Translations under genes and position numbers: made by a program | DNA from: Clostridia bacterium | GTDB taxonomy: Bacteria; Bacillota; Clostridia; TANB77; CAG-508 | Assembly: GCA_017515985.1 (NCBI GenBank) | Contig: JAFWDV010000012.1 | Span: 1-64,000 of the forward strand | DNA: 64,000 nucleotides | Reading direction: 5' to 3' | Part shown: positions 17,113 to 26,416 of the stretch, piece after piece | Layout of the letters: the number at the start of each line of letters is the position of its first letter | Numbering within the stretch: the first letter of the stretch is position 1 | Notes under the pieces: generated by a model | What the model was told of the DNA's origin: nothing | The model's input: only the letters and a program-made list of their open reading frames with translations | The model's database searches: none

Positions 17113-18042
17113 ATGTTAGGAGATAAAATTAAGTTATATAGAGAAAATAAAAAAATGACTCAAAATTATCTTGCAGAGGTGTTGGAGGTTAGTCCTGCAA
17201 CTATTTCAAAATACGAATCAGGGGCTCTAGAGCCTAGCATTGAGTCTATAAAAAAATTAGCAGATTTATTTGAGATATCAATTGACGAATTATTGAGAGA
17301 TGAAGAAAAATTTGATGTTTCAAAAATTAATGTATTAAATGTTTTAAGAGAGCAAAAAGAAATGAAATTAAAGGGAAATCTATATCATCAAACTCAAATT
17401 TCATTTGCGTATAATACAAATCATATTGAGGGAAGTACATTAACAGAAGAGCAAACAAGATATATCTACGAAACAAATACTATTCTATTTGAAAATAATA
17501 CCGTTGCAAAAGTAGATGATATTTTAGAAACATCTAATCACTTTAAATTAGTAGATTATATGCTAGATTTTGCTGATAAAAAATTAACCGAAAAAATGAT
17601 AAAAGAATTTCATAAGATTCTAAAAGAAGGAACATCAGACGGTAGATTAGATTGGTTTAATGTTGGAGAATACAAACAAAGAGCTAATATGATTGGAAAT
17701 GGAATTAAAACGACATCACCAAATAATGTTGAAAAAGAAATGGCAAAATTATTAGAATGGTATAATTCACTTAAGAAAGTAACCATAAAAGAAATAATTG
17801 AATTCCATTATAGATTTGAGAGCATACATCCATTCCAAGATGGAAATGGTAGAATTGGAAGAATTATTATGTTTAAAGAATGTTTAAAAAATAATATTGT
17901 TCCTTTTATAATTCTGGATGAAGATAAGTTATTTTATTACAGAGGATTAAAAGAATATAAAAGTGAAAAAGGATATTTAACTGATACATGTTTGAATGCG
18001 CAAGACCAATATATAAAAATGATAGAGTATAATTTGAAATAG
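17113..18042 (+). CDS. HTH-XRE and Fic domain protein
   Basis: Product of 309 residues. Residues 1-60 are a Cro/CI-type helix-turn-helix (MTQNYLAEVLEVSPATISKY). Residues about 95-309 are a Fic domain with the full active-site loop HPFQDGNGRIGR (about 239-250), in which His takes the proton from the target hydroxyl and the phosphate-binding glycines follow. Fic enzymes usually attach AMP to Tyr, Thr or Ser of a target protein. The N-terminal part of the Fic region shows TNHIEG (about 102-107), matching the [S/T]xxxE[G/N] inhibitory helix, so the enzyme should hold itself off until that glutamate is displaced. The DNA-binding part suggests self-regulation. No separate antitoxin gene is needed or seen. 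Confidence 0.9.
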   Translation: MLGDKIKLYRENKKMTQNYLAEVLEVSPATISKYESGALEPSIESIKKLADLFEISIDELLRDEEKFDVSKINVLNVLREQKEMKLKGNLYHQTQISFAYNTNHIEGSTLTEEQTRYIYETNTILFENNTVAKVDDILETSNHFKLVDYMLDFADKKLTEKMIKEFHKILKEGTSDGRLDWFNVGEYKQRANMIGNGIKTTSPNNVEKEMAKLLEWYNSLKKVTIKEIIEFHYRFESIHPFQDGNGRIGRIIMFKECLKNNIVPFIILDEDKLFYYRGLKEYKSEKGYLTDTCLNAQDQYIKMIEYNLK

Positions 18043-18138
18043 TTTAGAAACAGATAAACAAAAGGAGAAGTGTAAAAAAGAATATGGTTTGAAAAATCAA
18101 AGAATATAACAATAAAATATGTTTAGAAGAGGTGTAAA

Positions 18139-18330
18139 ATGGGAAGTTTAGAATATTTGAAACACGAAGTCCTTAAACCAATATATTGTATGTGTAATGA
18201 GTGTAAACATTTAGGAAATCATGTATATTGTGATATATATAAATCTATTCCACCTAAAAAAATAATGGGAGGAAATCCGTACAAAGAAAAAGATAACAAG
18301 GAAATATGCAAATATTTTACACAAAAATAA
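18139..18330 (+). CDS. Small cysteine-rich protein, unknown
   Basis: A 63-residue basic protein with CMCNECKHLGNHVYC and a later cysteine near the end (ICKYF). Three to four of the cysteines could bind zinc. It has a ribosome site (AGAGG) at the right distance and is followed after 53 bp by the HExxH gene, so the two may be cotranscribed. I do not recognise the family. Confidence 0.55.
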   Translation: MGSLEYLKHEVLKPIYCMCNECKHLGNHVYCDIYKSIPPKKIMGGNPYKEKDNKEICKYFTQK

Positions 18331-18383
18331 AGTAATTATTATATTTCTAAAAATGATTAAATATTATTCTAAGGAGAAAAAAT

Positions 18384-19424
18384 ATGGAGATAAATATTGA
18401 AAATGAAATACAAGGGGCAATTTACGATATAGCTAGATTGGTTTCAAATAACGAAGAGCAAGCAAGAGAAATAGTTCAAATGCTTAATAAAACTGTTACT
18501 ATTAATTATGTAGGTGGTGCAATTGCAGGAACATCGCATGCAGCAGAAACAACCCCGTCTATTGAATTTCAAATAGGAAGTAATAATGAAGTGAGGAGAG
18601 TGTGCAAAGGTATTACAATCACCTTGCCAAGAAATATTACAAATATTAATCATTTTAGAATTTCTTGTAGGCATGAATTTTTCCACGCTATAGCAAATTT
18701 ATTCAACAATTCATTGTCTGAATTAAATCCAGAAACAAATACAGTAACATCAAATGCTGGAGGAAAAATTGAGGAAAGAGATGTTAAAAATATTCATGCA
18801 ATGCCTAAAAAAATTTCTCCTGCATCGGTTTTATTTAACGAACTTGTAACAGACTTATCTGCATACTGCTCATATTATCCAAAGGCAAATATAAGTATTA
18901 ACAGTATACTTAACGGAGATGGGTTAGATGAAATAAATAGAAGATATGGTATGGGTGATGGATATCGTCAGTTATTCCCATTAGGATTATGCATTATAAA
19001 AGCATTTTCAAATGAGCCATGTAACTACGATGAATTAGATTCTAACATGTATGAAGCTCAATATAGCACTAATTCTGGCAGTAAAGAGTACGTTAATGAG
19101 CTATTCCAAGGAGTTTTGTTCAACCCGCTTGGTCTTAAAAAGAATTTTATAGAATATACCTCGCAAGAGGAATGGAATAAATTAGAGGAAGTTGCAGATC
19201 GAATAATGAAAAACTTTAAGTCAAATTTATCTGTAAAGTATGGAGATGTTTTAGAGTGTACTAAAATAATGGCGGAATACTTAATAGAAAAGTGTGAAAG
19301 AGCGACGGATCCTAAGGTTAAAGATAATCTTGTTAAAATAATAAAAGAATATAATGCTTTGTTTGATAAAGCAAGAGCTTATTACAAAAAGCTAGACAAA
19401 AACGATATTGAAATTGAACATTAA
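18384..19424 (+). CDS. Putative zinc metallopeptidase-like protein (HExxH), unknown family
   Basis: Product of 346 residues without signal peptide or membrane segment. The sequence FRISCRHEFFHAIANLF (about 91-107) has the HExxH zinc motif (HEFFH). A later acidic stretch VLFNELVTDLSAYC (about 151-164) contains an NELVTD helix that could supply the third ligand, as in gluzincin-type enzymes. The rest is mostly helical. Peptidase activity is inferred from the motif only. The gene has a clear ribosome site (AAGGAGA) and ends at a strong terminator. Confidence 0.6.
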   Translation: MEINIENEIQGAIYDIARLVSNNEEQAREIVQMLNKTVTINYVGGAIAGTSHAAETTPSIEFQIGSNNEVRRVCKGITITLPRNITNINHFRISCRHEFFHAIANLFNNSLSELNPETNTVTSNAGGKIEERDVKNIHAMPKKISPASVLFNELVTDLSAYCSYYPKANISINSILNGDGLDEINRRYGMGDGYRQLFPLGLCIIKAFSNEPCNYDELDSNMYEAQYSTNSGSKEYVNELFQGVLFNPLGLKKNFIEYTSQEEWNKLEEVADRIMKNFKSNLSVKYGDVLECTKIMAEYLIEKCERATDPKVKDNLVKIIKEYNALFDKARAYYKKLDKNDIEIEH

Positions 19425-19432
19425 TCTTTTGC

Positions 19433-19466
19433 AGAGCTATGTTTGAAAAAGCATGGCTCTTTTTTC
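19433..19466 (+). terminator. Rho-independent terminator
   Basis: A 9-bp stem with one G-U pair (19433-19441 with 19452-19460), 10-nt loop, then a run of T. It closes the 18139-19424 unit. Confidence 0.8.
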
Positions 19467-19520
19467 CGTCTTGTATTAGAAATAATATGAAAATAAAAAA
19501 TCGTGCTTTCTGCTATCTAC

Positions 19521-19549
19521 TTTACATAATATTAAAAAGATGATATAAT
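19521..19549 (+). promoter_or_regulatory. Promoter of the 19577 gene
   Basis: TTTACA (19521-19526) and TATAAT (19544-19549) with 17-bp spacing, 27 bp before the start codon. Confidence 0.65.
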
Positions 19550-19576
19550 ATATACTGTATTTTTTAGGAGGATTTC

Positions 19577-21601
19577 ATGGTAGATAGAGAAAGTATAATT
19601 AAATTTTTTGAAGAAAATGGTATACAAAATGAAAAGAATATAACTTCACTGAAAAACATATATTTAATATTTGATATCATAAACGACGAAGAGTCATATA
19701 AGGATTTTATTGAGGGTGAGGCTGGAAGCGTCAGAAACCCATATAAGAGATTGGGAAAATTAAAACCTGAAGAAAGTCTAATGTCAAATATTACATTGAA
19801 AATTAAAGGCGCTGGAGAAATCGACGAAGTAAATAAGCAAGGAAAGTTAGATTATTGTAAGTCTGTTATAATGGCAACAGCAATTTTATACAAGATGGGA
19901 TATCATTTTTCAGACGAAGAATTTTCAAGAGCAAAAAGCTGTTATATGTTGGTTTTAGAATCTTTAAATAAAAGAAGATCAAAACTCGGAAGATTAAAAG
20001 AAAATATAGAAAGAATAAGTGGAGTCGAGATGAATCCATACTTCCCAATTGATGATTTTCACGGTATTTTTCAAAATATATCAAATAATGATTATCCATC
20101 AGAAAAGGAATCTTCAAAGTATAGAAAAGGATTACTTGAGGTATTAGTTATTTTTAATGATGATAATAAGACAAACGAAATGATCCGCGATGCTGTGGCT
20201 GGAGGTTCGAGTGATAATATTGCTCAAATAATGGATATTATAAATTTAATAGGTCTTGGAAGAGTTAATTTTAATGAAAGAATTAATGTTAATAGCTCTA
20301 AATATAAATGCATTTCTTATATGATAGATAGTAGAGCTACATCTTATGAGAGCCTAATAGATATTGAGGAAATAGAGCGTTCTTATGAGGTAGAGACTGA
20401 GGACAGTAGCAGAAAAAGAGCCGAATATGAAAGAATTATAGATCAAATATATGAGAAAACTGTTGCAGAATGCAAATCGGGTGAAGATTTTGTAAGATGT
20501 CTACAAGACAATCTAAATAAAGCAATACGATACAATACAATTGCTTTTTCATGGAGTCAGGAAAATGACAACATTGTAAAAATAATAAACAGAGATAAGT
20601 CAGATGACATTAATTTTGATGAAAATGCTGTAACATGCCATACATGGTCAAGAGCTATGATGGATTTACTAGACCGTGCAGGATATGATACATATTTGAT
20701 TGGGCGCTCTGGACATCAGCATGTTTTGTTCTTTGATGAGAATAATAATGCATTTGTTGTTGATGGAACAAATAGCACAAGAGATGAAAAGCCTAATTGG
20801 CTAAGAGCACCAGATATATCAAGAAGTAAATTGGGACTAACACCAAATCATATGTACCAAGTATTAGGTAGTGATGAATACTTAAGACCAGAGCAAAAAT
20901 ATTATTCTGGCAAAGAATTAAAATCTTTGGGAGATATTAAAAAATCACAAAAGGAAAGATTAGAAGGATTAGATATAGATTTAGAGAAATTTAAAACACC
21001 AGAAGGAACGTATGATTACAAAGCAATTTTAAAATTCATAGATGAGAATCCTTCTGTTATGGAACCTATTTGGAAAAAATTAAGAGAAGACTATCCAGGA
21101 GATAAAACTGTGGGATTCTTAAATGAAGTTGTAAGTGCATTAACAAAAGGTTATGAAGATGATGATTTATTAATGTACAACTGTTTAGCTAACATTTATT
21201 ATGCATTAACATCAGGAGAAGGATCAGTCATAAAAGATGGTATAGAAGCATTAGGAATAAAACCAGCATACTCTATGGGAATATCACATTCGCTATATAA
21301 GAAAGTAGGGGATGGAACTAAGTTAGTACAACTAATTTATATAAGAGAAAAAGATGGAGTAAAATATTACATTTGGGATGATGCAGGAAAATTTGAAGAG
21401 ATATCAAAACAAGAATTAAGAGATAAAATAAATTTAGGAGTGTATCACTCATCAAAAAATAATGACTCTAGATGTCAATTTGAAAATAGATATGTAATAC
21501 CAGGAATACGAACTCCCAAAAGACCAATAGAACAAGAGGAAGAAGAAATATTTGGTAAAAAAACTACAGCTCCAGATGAGTTTGGATGGATCGAGATTTA
21601 A
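19577..21601 (+). CDS. Large protein with a transglutaminase-like Cys-His-Asp core, unknown
   Basis: Product of 674 residues, no signal peptide. In the middle (about 350-410) lies AVTCHTWSRAMMDLLDRAGY, then GHQHVLFFDENNNAFVVDGT: a cysteine at a helix start, a histidine and an aspartate on following strands, the order of transglutaminase/papain-like enzymes. The N-terminal 330 residues are helical and the C-terminal 200 contain a region with ASALTKGYEDD-like helices and a strand-rich end (LVQLIYIREKDGVKYYIWDD). In intracellular bacterial proteins this core can be a protease, amidase or toxin; the substrate here is unknown. It stands alone with its own promoter and terminator. Confidence 0.6.
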   Translation: MVDRESIIKFFEENGIQNEKNITSLKNIYLIFDIINDEESYKDFIEGEAGSVRNPYKRLGKLKPEESLMSNITLKIKGAGEIDEVNKQGKLDYCKSVIMATAILYKMGYHFSDEEFSRAKSCYMLVLESLNKRRSKLGRLKENIERISGVEMNPYFPIDDFHGIFQNISNNDYPSEKESSKYRKGLLEVLVIFNDDNKTNEMIRDAVAGGSSDNIAQIMDIINLIGLGRVNFNERINVNSSKYKCISYMIDSRATSYESLIDIEEIERSYEVETEDSSRKRAEYERIIDQIYEKTVAECKSGEDFVRCLQDNLNKAIRYNTIAFSWSQENDNIVKIINRDKSDDINFDENAVTCHTWSRAMMDLLDRAGYDTYLIGRSGHQHVLFFDENNNAFVVDGTNSTRDEKPNWLRAPDISRSKLGLTPNHMYQVLGSDEYLRPEQKYYSGKELKSLGDIKKSQKERLEGLDIDLEKFKTPEGTYDYKAILKFIDENPSVMEPIWKKLREDYPGDKTVGFLNEVVSALTKGYEDDDLLMYNCLANIYYALTSGEGSVIKDGIEALGIKPAYSMGISHSLYKKVGDGTKLVQLIYIREKDGVKYYIWDDAGKFEEISKQELRDKINLGVYHSSKNNDSRCQFENRYVIPGIRTPKRPIEQEEEEIFGKKTTAPDEFGWIEI

Positions 21602-21605
21602 AATA

Positions 21606-21645
21606 AAAAACAGGATTTTTCATATAAACGAGAAATCCTGTTTTT
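21606..21645. terminator. Bidirectional terminator
   Basis: A 13-bp perfect stem (AAAAACAGGATTT with AAATCCTGTTTTT) with a 14-nt loop, bordered by A run on one side and T run on the other, so it serves the two converging genes. Confidence 0.85.
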
Positions 21646-21678
21646 AGTATTTTTATCGTATAATTTTTTATTCAATGA

Positions 21679-22578
21679 CTAGAAGCTTCCGCTAGCTCCG
21701 CCACCTCCAGAAGATCCTCCTCCTCCGGAAGAGCCACCGCCATGTCCTCCTGATGAACCACCATGGAATCCTCCAGATAGAAGACCCCAGACACCAATAA
21801 GTCCGCAGACAGCAGCAATTAAATTTAAGAAAAGCATACTAAAGAAATTACTCATTCCACTATGTACACAATCAGCAATTGTAGTAACTATAACAGCAAT
21901 ACCAGCAGCTGAATATCTCTTAGTAGCACTGCTTTTAAATACATGTCTTAGTACTAAGCAAACAGCAAATAGAATACCTAGTGCTGCAAATTCAAAATCA
22001 CCTTCATCAGATGATTCATTTTCTACATCATCAAACCACTCAGCAGGATTAGCACCTTCAACATTAATACCATATTCAACACATACCTTTTCAAGAATAG
22101 CATTGAAACCATTATTAACACCATTATTCCAATCATCATTTTTGAAATAAGGAGTAATTTGATGTGAAATAATTCTACCAGCTTCACCATCGGTAATAGC
22201 ACCCTCTAAGCCATAACCAACTTCAATTCTAACTTTTCTTTCTTCAATAGCAGTTAAGAATAAAACACCATTATTTTTTTCTTTATCACCAATACCATAT
22301 TGTCTGAATAATTCAACTGCATAATCTTCAATAGACATTCCTTCAAGATTATTAACGGTAACAACAACAATTTGTGCACCAGTTTGTTCATAAAGCTTTT
22401 TATTAATATTAATGATGTAATCTTCAGTTGATTGATCAATAATGCCCGCAGTATCATTTACGTAGAATTCAGTGCTTTGATTAACGAGAGCACTAGATTT
22501 GTTAACTATTAAATTAAATATAAGCAATAGTAATACAAAAGAAAATATTGCTATTAATTTTTTCTTAGAAGTTAACAC
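21679..22578 (-). CDS. TPM-domain membrane protein (YgcG-like)
   Basis: Extracytoplasmic TPM domain (about residues 35-165: DTAGIIDQST, GAQIVVVTV, NNGVLFL, VGYGLEGAITDGEAGRI) behind an N-terminal membrane segment and ahead of two or three more membrane segments. The tail is almost pure Gly/Ser with HGG groups (GGFHGGSSGGHGGG). The start chosen is GTG 22578: AGGAGG lies six bases before it, inside the end of lemA, while the ATG further upstream (22635) has no such site. The start overlaps the lemA stop by 14 bp. TPM proteins and LemA are very often neighbours; their joint role at the membrane is not settled. Length 299 residues, intact. Confidence 0.88.
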   Translation of the reverse strand: MLTSKKKLIAIFSFVLLLLIFNLIVNKSSALVNQSTEFYVNDTAGIIDQSTEDYIININKKLYEQTGAQIVVVTVNNLEGMSIEDYAVELFRQYGIGDKEKNNGVLFLTAIEERKVRIEVGYGLEGAITDGEAGRIISHQITPYFKNDDWNNGVNNGFNAILEKVCVEYGINVEGANPAEWFDDVENESSDEGDFEFAALGILFAVCLVLRHVFKSSATKRYSAAGIAVIVTTIADCVHSGMSNFFSMLFLNLIAAVCGLIGVWGLLSGGFHGGSSGGHGGGSSGGGGSSGGGGASGSF

Positions 22579-23128
22579 TTGGAACCTCCTGAGCTTTTTC
22601 ATTTGCTTCGAAGTATTTTTCTTCTCCGAAACCAAACATTCCAGCCATTATATTTGTTGGGAATTTCTTACTAGATGAATTATAATCCTTAACTGCATCA
22701 TTATAATCACGTCTTGCAACAGCTATTCTGTTTTCAGTTCCTGCAAGCTCTGTTTGAAGATTTAAAAAGTTTTCAGAAGATTTTAAATCTGGATAATTCT
22801 CAACAACAACCATTAAAGATTTTAATGATTCAGATAACTCATCATTTGCTTTTTGTTTATCTTCAATAGAATTAGCACCAACTAATTTTTCTCTTGCTGA
22901 AGTAACTTTCTCAATAACTTCATTTTCGTGATCTGTAAATCCTTTTACAGTATTAACTAAGTTAGGAATTAAATCAGCTCTTCTTTGTAATGTTGTATCT
23001 AAGTCAGATAGCTTTTGAGAAACAACTTCTTTCTTTGATACTAAACCGTTGTAGCTACCAATCATAGAGATTGCAAGTATTGCAACAATAGCTACAATAA
23101 CTAATAAAATAATAGAACTCTTTTTCAT
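22565..23128 (-). CDS. lemA: LemA family protein
   Basis: Product of 187 residues with one N-terminal membrane segment (IILLVIVAIVAILAISMIGS) and a long four-helix body outside or facing the membrane. The family pattern is visible in RRADLIPNLVNTVKGFTDHE and in ARRDYNDAVKDYNSSSKKFPTN (about 140-161). It is the first gene of a two-gene minus-strand operon with the TPM protein. Ribosome site AGGAGG lies before the ATG. LemA proteins are common and conserved but their molecular task is not known. Confidence 0.93.
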   Translation of the reverse strand: MKKSSIILLVIVAIVAILAISMIGSYNGLVSKKEVVSQKLSDLDTTLQRRADLIPNLVNTVKGFTDHENEVIEKVTSAREKLVGANSIEDKQKANDELSESLKSLMVVVENYPDLKSSENFLNLQTELAGTENRIAVARRDYNDAVKDYNSSSKKFPTNIMAGMFGFGEEKYFEANEKAQEVPSVNF

Positions 23129-23206
23129 TTTTTCTACCTCCTTGGGATATTATAACAGTAATATGTGCAAAGAACAATAAAAAAATAAAAAGTAGATGGC
23201 ACCTCA

Positions 23207-23235
23207 TTGACAAAAAAATTATTAATACATATAAT
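23207..23235 (+). promoter_or_regulatory. Consensus promoter for the glycosyltransferase operon
   Basis: TTGACA (23207-23212) and TATAAT (23230-23235) with exactly 17 bp between them, the best promoter match in the window. Transcription should begin near 23242, right at the hairpin 23245-23271. Confidence 0.75.
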
Positions 23236-23244
23236 TAAAAAAAA

Positions 23245-23271
23245 AGGTATTTTTACAATCAAAAAATACCT
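23245..23271. promoter_or_regulatory. Hairpin at the start of the glycosyltransferase transcript
   Basis: Perfect 10-bp stem AGGTATTTTT with AAAAATACCT and a 7-nt loop. On the minus strand a T run follows, so it could also be a terminator pointing toward lemA; on the plus strand it would be a 5' stem-loop that may stabilise the mRNA. Confidence 0.5.
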
Positions 23272-23327
23272 GATTTTTGATGTATTGATTTTACAAATGA
23301 TTAACCTTTAGAATGGAGTGGAATGAG

Positions 23328-24399
23328 ATGAACGATAGAAAAGTTTCTGTAATTGTACCTGTATATAATGCAGAAAAATATTTAAATAAAGCAATAGATT
23401 CTTTAGTTGGACAAACTTTAGAAGATATAGAAATAATATTAGTGGATGATGGATCTATTGATAATTCGCCAAGAATATGTGACGAATATGCAAAAAAAGA
23501 TAATAGAGTAATAGTTGTGCATAAGGAAAATTCGGGTCAAGCTATTGCTAGAAATGTTGGTTTAGAATTTGCTAGTCGGAAAATATATAATGTTTCTAGA
23601 TTCTGATGATATGCTTGAAAATTATGCATGCGAAGTTATGTATAATATAGCTGAAGAAAAAAAGGCTGATTATGTTAGCGCCAATTATATAATGATGGAT
23701 GAGAACGATAATAAAAGAGAAAAACCAGCATTTGATACAGAAATATATGTTGATTCTGAGCTAAAGCTAAGCAATTTAGCAAAGTCTTTTCCAGTTATGA
23801 ACTCGACTTTATGGAATAAGATATATAATTTTGACTTTTTAAAGAAAAATAAAATAAGATTTGATGTTAATCCTCCTTCTGAGGATGATTATTTCACGAC
23901 TTTAGCATATATGAAAACAGATAACGGATATTACACAAATAAAATTATATGCGATTACAGACATAATCCAGTTTCAACATCAAATATATGTGATAAAAAA
24001 TATTTTGAAAAACAAAATGATGTTTATAAGGTTATTTATCAGAACTTTAAAGCAAATGATAAAATGGGATTTTATAGATATTATTATGCTAAAAAAAGTG
24101 CTTATTTGATATGCAAAATAATAGATAGTGATGCTGTAACATTAAGAGAAAAGAAGAAGATATTAAAGAATTTCCATTGGTTCTTTTCATTGGCAGATGG
24201 CCTTAAGATTTATATTGCTAATGAGAGCTTAGTACCAATATTCCAAAGTATAAAAAATGAGAATTATAAAGATGCATTAAAGCAAATGGAGAAAGTTAAA
24301 GAGATTAGAAAATCAGATTCTGTTTTTGAGAAAAGCAGATCATTTTTCCCAACACTTGAACACTACAAAGAAATGTCAAAATATGATCACGAATTTTGA
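23328..24399 (+). CDS. Family 2 glycosyltransferase interrupted by a +1 frameshift at CGG
   Basis: A GT-A type glycosyltransferase that moves a sugar from a nucleotide sugar to a cell-surface acceptor. The first frame (start ATG 23328, GGAG site before it) holds VSVIVPVYNAEKYLNKAIDS, ILVDDGSIDNS and ENSGQAIARNVG. It then reads AGT CGG and runs to a stop at 23604. Skipping the C at 23577 gives ASGKYIMFLDSDDM, with the DxD metal motif, and a clean frame to 24399. The expected fused protein has about 357 residues, normal for the family. The rest shows no decay. It has a consensus promoter. Either CGG is read with a +1 shift or the C is a mutation or sequence error. Confidence 0.85.
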
Positions 24400-24420
24400 A
24401 ACAAAAGAGAGGGACGTTAT

Positions 24421-25275
24421 ATGTTTAAATTAATTTATAGTGAAAGATTTCAAAACCAGATATACACAAGATATGACCTAAAATTCCCAGAGGAAGATTA
24501 CTTTTATGTGGAAGATAATATTTTTTGCGTGGCTGATGGTGTTACGAGAGATTTAAAAGGCGGGGAAGTTAGACCATATCCTCAAACTAGAGAAGATGCT
24601 GAATATATTGCTCAGCATTATCCAAATCCAAGTGGCTCTTTGGATTCTTCAAAAATAATTGCAAATAATTTTGTAAAATACTTGAAAGAAAATTTAGATT
24701 ATATAGACGAAGAGCAAATAAAAAATGCAGTTAGAAGAGCTAACAAAGATATATGGGAAATCAATAAAGATAGAGAAATTGACTATGTAGGTGAAGATTT
24801 ATATTGTTCAGAAGCTGTTGGAGGAGTAATATTAGGAGATTTTCTATATTGTTTCGGCATAGGCGATTGCTATATAAAAGTTTTTGATGAGCAATATAAC
24901 GAATTATTTTCAACAGAAAATGACCATGAATGGATGGAAGAATTTGAAAATGATTGTTTAAAATCTGGTGAATATAATTGGATGGACCCTAGATATAGAT
25001 TGCTTATTAGAGGAGCTTTAAGAAATAATTTTATTATAACGCATAACGGAAAAAAGGCTGGATACGGAGCTTTAACGGGTGAAGATTCTGCGATGGATTT
25101 TGTAAAAACATATAAAGTTCCATTAAATAATGTAAAATATATTGTTGCTTATTCTGATGGATGTATTCCTTATTTTGAAAATAAATCAGAAGCAGAGCAA
25201 TCATTAAAAAATCTTGATAGAATTAAAGAAGATGGTAGTGAGAGAACACTTGTTATATATGAAAAAGAAATGTAG
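24421..25275 (+). CDS. PP2C-like protein phosphatase
   Basis: Product of 284 residues. It shows the scattered PPM/PP2C metal-site motifs: FCVADGVTRD (about 37-46), EAVGGVILGDFLYCFGIGDC (about 137-156) and IVAYSDGCIPYF (about 241-252). The sequence is diverged and the fold is recognised by these Asp-Gly elements. PP2C enzymes remove phosphate from Ser/Thr with Mn or Mg ions. It lies 21 bp behind the glycosyltransferase and before the InlB-repeat protein, probably in one operon, but no kinase gene is nearby. Ribosome site GAGGGACG is before ATG 24421. Confidence 0.7.
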   Translation: MFKLIYSERFQNQIYTRYDLKFPEEDYFYVEDNIFCVADGVTRDLKGGEVRPYPQTREDAEYIAQHYPNPSGSLDSSKIIANNFVKYLKENLDYIDEEQIKNAVRRANKDIWEINKDREIDYVGEDLYCSEAVGGVILGDFLYCFGIGDCYIKVFDEQYNELFSTENDHEWMEEFENDCLKSGEYNWMDPRYRLLIRGALRNNFIITHNGKKAGYGALTGEDSAMDFVKTYKVPLNNVKYIVAYSDGCIPYFENKSEAEQSLKNLDRIKEDGSERTLVIYEKEM

Positions 25276-25329
25276 TATTTTGCTAATGGAATGTATATTA
25301 AATACCAAGGTACAAAGGAAGGAGCAGGT

Positions 25330-26392
25330 ATGAAAAGAAAGAATCTCATATATATACTAGGCAAACATAAACAAGTTGATAAAAATGTTAATACACTTTC
25401 TGAAGAAAATAATGATCCTGACATTTGGCTTGGTATGTTAGAGCGAGACATTGTAACGATAGAATATAATAAAAGAGATGAACTAGATTTAGATAAAGAT
25501 GAAAAGCAAACTGATAGCAGTAAAAAAACTCGAAATTATATTTCTAAGGCGATAACTAGAATAGCCATGCCAGCTATTGCAACTGTTGTGGCAATTAGTC
25601 TTGGTCTTTTGCCAGAATTAAATGGTGTAGATGATTTGAATGTATTTGAAGAGCTGGAGGCACCAGAAGAAGTTATAGCTGCGGATATAGATGAAAATAT
25701 ACCAGTTGATAATATTTTTAAGTGCAGAGTGGTAGATAACACTAAAAAAATAGAAATTAATAATTTAGCTATTACAAGAACCGATAATAATAAAAAGGTT
25801 CAAGCAAGTAAAATCGCGCCAGGAACAAGTGGCGAGTTTATGATTGAGATAGATGCAACGCGGAACGCAGGTTCCTCTAGAATATAATATAGAAACTACT
25901 CTTACAAATAAACCAACCAATTTAGTTTTTTATTCTAATAGTGAAAAAACAGAAGCTTTGATAATAGAAAACGAAAAGAATTTAAATTTTAATGGATATT
26001 TTTCGCTTGCAAGCTATAAGAAAAGATATATTCCGATATATTGGGAATGGAAGTTTGAAACTGGAGATACTCAAGAAGAAATCCGAAAGAACAATGTAAT
26101 CGATACATCATTTATGACAAAAACAATGTCTATGGAAATTGATGCAACTGGAGAGCAAGTAACACAAAAGTCTGCTGGTAATTATAGAGCAAGGTTTAAT
26201 GCTAATGGAGGTGTTTTCCCACAATATGGAAATGCCAAAACAACAACTAGACAAGTAATTAATGGAGAGCAATATGGTGATGTGCCAACTCCTACAAGAG
26301 AAGGATACAGGTTTGTTGGTTGGTCAGTTGCTAGAAATGCTTCAATGAATGATGATAATTTGAATGTTTATGCTATATGGGCTGAAATTTAA
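25330..26392 (+). CDS. Membrane-anchored protein with InlB-type repeat, interrupted by a +1 frameshift at CGG
   Basis: Start ATG 25330 follows AAGGAAGGAGCAGGT. About 80 cytoplasmic residues precede one membrane segment (ITRIAMPAIATVVAISLGLL) and an extracellular part. The first frame runs to EIDAT, then reads CGG at 25861 and stops at 25885. Skipping that C gives EIDATGTQVPLEYNIETTL and an open frame to 26392. The same protein later has EIDATGEQV, showing what the restored text should look like. The C-terminus is an InlB B-type repeat (RFNANGGVFPQYG ... GYRFVGWSVARNASMND ... VYAIWAEI). Joined length is about 353 residues. A cell-surface or sensing role is inferred. Same frameshift type as in the glycosyltransferase. 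Confidence 0.78.
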
Positions 26393-26416
26393 AATAAATA
26401 TAAAGTGGAGGGAAAA

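Noticed and set aside
18043..18138. Extra small gene after Fic (AAAGGAG followed by ATG near 18083)
   Set aside because: The frame stops after two codons (ATG GTT TGA).
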